Part shown: piece by piece, positions 58,437 to 64,000 of the stretch | Numbering within the stretch: position 1 is the first letter of the stretch | Layout: each line of letters begins with the position of its first letter | NCBI GenBank assembly: GCA_008973525.1 | Contig: WACJ01000528.1 | Coordinates: 1,178,001 to 1,242,000, forward strand | Reading direction: 5' to 3' | DNA length: 64,000 nucleotides | DNA from: Stenopsyche tienmushanensis | Taxonomy: Eukaryota > Arthropoda > Insecta > Trichoptera > Stenopsychidae | Made by a program: the position numbers and the translations under genes | The notes under the pieces: model-generated | What the model was told of the DNA's origin: nothing | Databases searched by the model: none | The model's input: only the letters and a program-made list of their open reading frames with translations

Positions 58437-58673
58437 TTATTTACATGCATCGAGTGTTTCGTCATTTAGTCTGGATCTGATTTTGGAAGCCAGGGAACTT
58501 GCTGCTGAAAATGCACGCTCAGCCTCCACACTCATTGGAGGTATCGTCATCAAATATTTAAATACCAGCTCGAGTTGATGACCGCGTGAGTCCCTATTTT
58601 CGTATAACACCATCAATGATCCTTTCTGCTGAGACACGGAATAAAACTCGCTAAATTCCCGATTTCCCGACAA
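58437..58673 (-). pseudogene. hAT transposase C-terminal dimerisation fragment
   Basis: A 78-codon minus-strand frame includes VFKYLMTIPPMSVEAERAFS and ASSLASKIRSRLNDETLDA, the hAT C-terminal dimerisation motif (P-x-S-VEAER-x-FS, then RSRL-DETLDA). Only this end is present; the catalytic region and terminal repeats are absent. Confidence 0.75.
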
Positions 58674-58769
58674 ATTATTTATTTCCGTCGCTGCTGATGA
58701 ATACTTATATATTATAATACTTTGATATGATTCGTAATTATATTACGGAGGAATACACAAATTCTGAAC

Positions 58770-58848
58770 CCCGTATCTATTATATTTCGTATCGATATTC
58801 CCATTATTAGAGTCGAAGTGTAGTAAATACATCACCGGAAGGGAAAGG
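58770..58848. mobile_element. TTAA-associated MITE, copy B (partial)
   Basis: Ends AAGGGAAAGG followed by TTAA (58849-58852), as copy A at 27.03 kb, and shares TATTATATTTCGTATCGAT and AGTGTAGTAAATACATC with it in the opposite orientation. The other end is degraded or truncated. Confidence 0.55.
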
Positions 58849-59968
58849 TTAATATAACAATTTGAAAAACATATATGTACTGTATATATGTATACATAGA
58901 TTAGACAGTCACTGCCTCTAGGCGTCGTCTAAGTTCGGCAATTAGTAGCTACGCCACTGTTTCCAAGCGTTCAGATTTCGGCGGGAATTTCTCGATTCAA
59001 TAGCCTACATCGTGCTGGTGAGGTGTACGATTAATGCTAACATAAATCATAAACATAAAACATTTTATCTAAATAAAAATTTTAATACCGAATTTTTCGG
59101 GATTACGTTTATTAATGCCGGGATTCACGAGCACCTAACCTAGTTAAGAGTAACTGGGTATTATGGGACGTATGCCCCGCATTAAGCGGGCTCTTGCTTT
59201 ACTTATCAAGTCGATATCCTTGTCGTGGTCGATGAATTCCAAAATATTGTTTTTCGCTTTTGTTCAATGACCGAATGAACATAAATTTAATTTATTGGAT
59301 CGCATCAAGCTGATAGCCGCCGTGTCAATACTTTTGTTCAACACACGCAGTCTGTTATTAATATTATTGATTGGAGAAATTCATCTCGAGCACCCTCCCG
59401 TGGATGTTGAACTCTTTTTTTAAATTGATTTCGCTTTCAACAATGATTTATGTAACATTTTATCGAAAAAGTGTATCATTGCGGAAGAGTTGAGACGCGT
59501 CGCTATTATGGCATTTATCACTTATGACCCAGTCATTTCTTTTATTTGTATGTTTACAAATTTTTTGCGTATTGAGATTTAATTGTTTATTTTTTACGGC
59601 TTATTTCTATATCTAATGAGGTCATATTTTATTAATTGTGTGTGCTTCTCAAACTTTGCTTTTACATTATAAGCATGAGGGGATCTCATGGTTCATATGC
59701 GAGAAATAAACTTGTACAGGCGCGGTAGGGCAAATTGGGCTGAAAGTCAAGAAACCCCAGACGGCAGTTGGTCGGAAAGAGAAGGCGAATGTGTACGTCG
59801 CATTCATTATAAAATCTATGCGCACGCGCTACGCAGCCCTCTGCTGTGTGTGTCTGTATGTAGCATAAAGCAACTACTACACCACTAGCAAGACTATTTT
59901 TTTTATATATTACACAACACACATTCACAATATTTTAGCTAACATTGTTTAACCTTTACAGCTCGTAT

Positions 59969-60029
59969 GGCCAGACTGTCTGGCCCAAAGGATTCTTGCC
60001 AGCAGCTCCGTTGGCCAGACGGTCTGGCC
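59969..60029. repeat. Paired perfect palindromes near the left end of the piggyBac element
   Basis: GGCCAGAC-T-GTCTGGCC at 59969-59985 and GGCCAGAC-G-GTCTGGCC at 60013-60029, 44 nt apart start to start. Each has 8-nt arms around a single central base. Their position 16 nt inside the element suggests subterminal binding sites for the transposase. I do not see an equivalent pair at the right end. Confidence 0.7.
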
Positions 60030-60387
60030 GAAAGCAGGCATTGACTTGCGCGCCGCTTTTACCAACAAACAAACAAATTCTGTGAATTTTTTTTATCAGT
60101 AAATGCGGATTAATACTGCAGCATGCTATAGAGATACGCATTTCTTTGTTTTGATGTGTCATAAGGGTAAAATAATTCCTAGAAAGTTTTGCGTGGCATT
60201 ATCACTGATTTCACCGGGTTTATTTTGTGAACATACAGTCGTTTGGCTGCGCTCGTTTAAAAAGGTCGAAGCTCCGCCCTCAATACAGTGACAATCGTTT
60301 CTCGGTCATTTCGGAATTTTTGTGGGGATTTTTATCACCGTTATACTAAGTTAATTATATAATAAAACGTCAAAGTTTATTAATATC

Positions 60388-62208
60388 ATGGAGTGCAACA
60401 AAAACAACAAGAGGTCTTTTTCACAACTCAACGAGAGTAGTGATGAAGAAGATTTTTTTTTCGACAATGTTGACGACAGTGATGACAGTGATACAGAAGT
60501 GATACACGATCAAGACTGTGATGCGAATAATGAAAGTGATGAAGACAATGGAAGTGATACGGAGAGTGAAAGTGACATTTTCCCCATACGAATGCCAAGA
60601 ATCATGCATCTATCCAGTGATGAGGAAGACTTACAAAATTCATCGCCAAAACATTGGGATTTATTAACGTCAATAGTCGCTCAACCGCAGAAATCTTTTT
60701 ACATCGGTGCAAGAATCCCAGGGCCAAATTTGCCGACAAATTGTATTCAGCCAATAGATTATTTTAATTTATTTTTTACTGATTCTCTAATTAATACAAT
60801 TGTCGGTGAAACAAACAAATATGCCAAAGAGAAGTTTAAGAAAATGGTTCCAACCAACAGATCAATGTGGAATACATTTTGTGATGTAACCGCAGTAGAA
60901 TTTCGAGCCTTTTTAGGCGTAATTTTGAATATGGGAATCAGACCTCATCCAAATTTACAAGATTTTTTTTCACGCTCATTCACGGCCAGTTGTCCATTTT
61001 ATACGTCAATTTTTAGGAGAAAACGTTTCCTACAGATATTTTGGAGACTACACCTCCACGACAATTCTATAATTAATCGCCAAGAAAGTAACTTAGAACA
61101 TAGAATAAAAAAAGTAGATCTTTACTTAAAATATCTTGACGAAAGATATAGGCAGTATTTTTTTCCTCATCAACAAATAGTGGTCGATGAATCGGTTGTA
61201 AATTTTAAAGGGAAGATTTGTTTTAAAACATACAATCCAAAAAAACCAACAAAATGGGGAATTCGTTTATATGTTTTGGCGGATTCGCACTGTGGATACT
61301 TATATTCATTTATTCCTTATTATGGTTCTTTAACAACTGGAAAGTTGACAAATCCCGAGCTAAAATTTACCACTCGAATTGTTTTGGAGCTTTATAAAAA
61401 TTTACTAAAAGAAATTCCGGATGCAGAAGGCTATCATTTGTATACAGACCGATTCTATACAAGTATTTCTTTATCGGATGAATTGATGAAATTAAACGCT
61501 CATTTAACTGGGACCATTATGACAAATAAAAAAAATCTGCCGCCAGGAATAAAAAAGCCCAAAATAAAAAAAGACGAAGTATTATCTTTTAAAACGGACA
61601 ATGCAATTACTCTCGCGTGGAAAGACAAACGCATTGTAACTATGCTAAGTAACTGGCATTCGAATGGTACTGAAGTTATCAAAAGAATTGTACGAGGAGG
61701 AATAGAGGAAGAAATAAAGAAACCAGAAGTTGTCGCTGATTACACGAAGCACATGGGAGGTGTTGATATCGCTGATCATTATTCTTCAACTTACTGCTTC
61801 CTCAGGAAAAGTGTGAAATGGTGGCGGAAACTTTTTTTCTGGGGATTAGAGACCACAGTGATAAATTCATATATTTTATATAAAGAAGACTCACTCAGAA
61901 AAAAGGAGAAGCCAATGACCCATTTACAATTTGTTGATAAGTTGATAATCCAGCTAGTTGCAAATCATAGAAAAGGGTCATCTAGCAAAAAACCAACGGT
62001 AGATCCAGAAGAACGATTAAACAATCAAAAGTGTCACAGCATATATCCTGATTTAGAAAAAAAATACCGAGATTGTGTAGTTTGCGGCACAAATAGGAAA
62101 GAGAAAAGGAAAAGAACCATGTACTACTGCAAAACATGCAGTAATATGCCGGCACTTCATATTGGAGAGTGCTTCGAGAAATATCACTCGTTAAAAAAAT
62201 ATAATTAA
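60388..62208 (+). CDS. piggyBac-like transposase (606 residues, intact)
   Basis: The transposase cuts and pastes the element at TTAA sites. The frame is open from ATG 60388 to TAA 62208, the full length expected for the family (about 560-640). An acidic Asp/Ser-rich N-terminus (residues 15-80) precedes the DDE_Tnp_1_7 domain. The catalytic triad is D267 (QIVVDESVVNFKGK), D354 (HLYTDRFYTS) and D460 (MGGVDIADHY, with D463 nearby). The Cys-rich tail (CVVCGTNRK, YYCKTCSNMPALHIGEC, then KYHSLKKYN) binds terminal repeats in the family. No stop or frameshift is present, so it may be active or only recently silenced. There are no introns. The base composition matches the host. Confidence 0.95.
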   Translation: MECNKNNKRSFSQLNESSDEEDFFFDNVDDSDDSDTEVIHDQDCDANNESDEDNGSDTESESDIFPIRMPRIMHLSSDEEDLQNSSPKHWDLLTSIVAQPQKSFYIGARIPGPNLPTNCIQPIDYFNLFFTDSLINTIVGETNKYAKEKFKKMVPTNRSMWNTFCDVTAVEFRAFLGVILNMGIRPHPNLQDFFSRSFTASCPFYTSIFRRKRFLQIFWRLHLHDNSIINRQESNLEHRIKKVDLYLKYLDERYRQYFFPHQQIVVDESVVNFKGKICFKTYNPKKPTKWGIRLYVLADSHCGYLYSFIPYYGSLTTGKLTNPELKFTTRIVLELYKNLLKEIPDAEGYHLYTDRFYTSISLSDELMKLNAHLTGTIMTNKKNLPPGIKKPKIKKDEVLSFKTDNAITLAWKDKRIVTMLSNWHSNGTEVIKRIVRGGIEEEIKKPEVVADYTKHMGGVDIADHYSSTYCFLRKSVKWWRKLFFWGLETTVINSYILYKEDSLRKKEKPMTHLQFVDKLIIQLVANHRKGSSSKKPTVDPEERLNNQKCHSIYPDLEKKYRDCVVCGTNRKEKRKRTMYYCKTCSNMPALHIGECFEKYHSLKKYN

Positions 62209-62519
62209 ACTGTAAGTATACATACAAGATCTTTAATAAAATAACCTATTTTTCTTGATAATAATACATCTTGATAATAATTGCATCGTAATTTAATCAC
62301 GCGATTACGTATTAAAGACTAGTGATCTAATTTTTGTTGTACACAAAATGCATGATATTTTACACCCCATGTTCGTCAAATCGGTCAAACAAAAGGCAAT
62401 GGGTTTTTTTCTCTTTATGTGCGGTTCTCCGAATAGTCGACGATAACGTAGATAAGGTAAACCTATTATCCAAAACTTAGCGACTTAATCCTAAATCCTT
62501 AACAAATGTTAAAATCACT

Positions 62520-62790
62520 CAGTTAGAAACTTTTATTAAGAAAAAAGAAAGATTAAAAACAAAAAAATGCACAGGGTTCGACGAAATTGATAACACAATA
62601 ATTAAAAACTTCCCACGAAAGTTTTCAATGCTTGCATGCAAATCGGTTATTGTCCCACTTTATAGAAATTTGCAAAGGTAATTCTGATTCCAAAATCAGT
62701 AAAAAAAAATCTACTGTATTAAATATAAATTTTAGAAAATGCAATGATTACCCTGTACTATTTTTGGAAGGCTTTTAATTTTGGAGGTGG
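62520..62790 (+). mobile_element. Jockey-like LINE reverse-transcriptase relic inside the piggyBac 3' region
   Basis: The plus strand reads KTKKCTGFDEIDNTIIKNFP followed by RKFSMLACKSVIVPLYRNLQ. This matches the K-x-K-KAPG-DEI-N--IK-LP start of Jockey-type RT domains, then decays with stops. It lies between the transposase stop and the inferred right end of the piggyBac element. Confidence 0.55.
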
Positions 62791-63236
62791 TTTTATTTTT
62801 TGTTATCTGGCGGAGACGGGGTACCTAACGGTAAGTACCCAATAACAAAATTCCTAAAATATAGAAATATCAACATGCGACCAATGAGGTTTCTTTTTTC
62901 GCAGGTAGCGACCGTTTCGTCAGTAGATAATTTATGATGGACAACTGCAAGGCAGCGGGTAGTCACAAAATAGTTACGCTTCATTGTAAATACCTATATT
63001 ATTGTCATAAATACATATTTTTTGTTGTGTAAAGTAAAAAACTCTTTTCAAATAAAAATATGGAGGGCATATATATTTTTCACTAAATTTTTGGAATATC
63101 TTAGTTATCAAATATGGTTCCCCCCCGGAGACTGTGGCCGAATGAAACTTACCTACTTTCTGGTGTTTTTATAGATTTTTCTAGCTGGAGTAGCTAATTG
63201 GTCTTTAGAAAATATGGGTGGAGTGCAAAAGGTTAA

Positions 63237-64000
63237 TGTATTTTTCAAAATGTTTTGGCGCTGTTACTCTAGGACGAAATTGGGTCAATATTTTTATCTA
63301 GTAATAAATATTTTTTGCGCTAAATTCGCTAGAGATTGACACTCAAAGTCTAGTCACGCCTTTGCATAATACATTAGGCGTGTGATGACATATTGGAGAT
63401 CCAGGCGTTGTTATCACTTTTCGCGACCGACTTTGTCTCTTTAAGATTTGCCCTTATCATCTCACAAATTGGGACTCGACCCTTGCCATTTTAATGTGAA
63501 GCATTCAGAAAGTCACGATCTTTAATCTGCATGTCTGCTGATATCTTACTCTCTATTACATGTGACTCGTGAATTCGTCATCTCTAATTATTTCCATCAA
63601 AATCGTTTTTCACGCCGGTAACTTGTGATACGTTCGGTATCTATTCATCATCTCTTTTAATGCCTTTAAAATCTTGTTATATTTTCCGGGAAAACTCTTA
63701 GAAAATCATATTTCTCTTTTGAAAAGTTGCCTGTGCTTCTGAAAATTTGAACATGTTTCTTATTGTTATTACCATTAAATATTACATTTTCTTATGGATA
63801 GATCTTAATTTTTAATACCCGTAAACTTGATTCGTATTTAATTGTACTTTTTTTAATGATAATTTCTCGTTTCCTCTTAAGAAATAACACAATTTTACCT
63901 CAACAAATTATCATAATCAGTCTTAAAGTTAAAATAGATTATGTTAATATGATCGTACTATTGATATGTAATAAGTAATTCAATGAAAAAGCCACACTTA
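63237..64000. other. Right edge, no feature seen
   Basis: AT-rich DNA without an open frame of note, recognisable transposon or RNA gene. Confidence 0.5.

Larger units (their letters stand above)
54178..59948. other. Intergenic region right of UGT, no gene found
   Basis: AT-rich DNA with relics of mariner (55745-56225), two hAT-like transposase pieces (58095-58400 and 58437-58673) and a MITE (58770-58848). A more GC-rich island at 55430-55650 has a short ATG frame (MERSSHIPAPSPIRTRSAR, from 55533) that could be a first exon or chance. A second GC-richer spot at 56985-57170 has no recognised product. The missing NAA40 exons were looked for here without success. Confidence 0.5.
59953..63232 (+). 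mobile_element. piggyBac-like element, near complete, TTAA-flanked
   Basis: The element is flanked by TTAA at 59949-59952 and 63233-63236. Its ends are short imperfect inverted repeats (left CCTTTACAGCTCG; right complement CCTTTTGCACTCC). Inside are a subterminal block with two perfect 17-bp palindromes, one uninterrupted transposase gene and a polyadenylation signal AATAAA at 62235. The 1-kb segment after the gene contains a LINE relic, which would explain its length. The right boundary is inferred from the CCTTT/TTAA pairing and is less certain than the left. Confidence 0.75.

Noticed and set aside
54900..60000. Missing last exons of NAA40
   Set aside because: No plus-strand piece reads like the CoA-binding loop or the following helices; I left the gene partial.
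1..64000. CRISPR arrays, operons, riboswitches and bacterial features
   Set aside because: The window has introns, poly-A signals and animal transposons; no regularly spaced repeat array is present.

Overview
The window is AT-rich genomic DNA from an animal with many short exons and small introns. It is almost certainly from an insect: it holds a membrane-anchored UDP-glycosyltransferase of insect type, piggyBac and mariner elements, an R1-clade LINE tail, and interspersed repeats beginning with CATCAT that resemble lepidopteran repeats. Lepidoptera or a relative is my guess; it was not tested by any search.

Most of the window (about 2.6-39.5 kb, minus strand) is one gene, the giant ubiquitin-conjugating inhibitor-of-apoptosis protein BIRC6/Bruce. 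I traced 60 exons whose splice phases all agree. They give about 4,674 residues, from a WD-like N-terminus through the zinc-binding BIR domain to a C-terminal UBC domain with its catalytic cysteine. The start codon is not settled. To the left (2-142, plus strand) lies the last exon of a convergent gene with a WD-repeat-like end. To the right, on the minus strand (42.1-45.2 kb), is a six-exon mitotic-type cyclin with KEN and D-box degrons but a degenerate CDK-contact motif. Head to head with it is NAA40 (plus, from 46.1 kb), the N-terminal acetyltransferase of histones H2A and H4. Its first coding exon holds only two codons, and its last exons were not found here. A complete five-exon UDP-glycosyltransferase (minus, 48.9-54.2 kb) lies inside or just after the visible part of NAA40.

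The rest is mobile DNA. A near-complete piggyBac-like element with an intact 606-residue transposase is at 59.95-63.2 kb. A young 5'-truncated R1-like LINE with perfect target duplications sits in a UGT intron. Two tandem mariners lie in a BIRC6 intron, one carrying a TTAA-flanked MITE. There are also relics of mariner, piggyBac, hAT, another DDE transposase and LINEs.

I saw no convincing new multi-gene system. The most unusual items are the BIRC6 start region (an apparent 29-nt intron or frameshift), the diverged cyclin, the UGT-in-NAA40 arrangement, and the piggyBac element with paired perfect palindromes near its left end.
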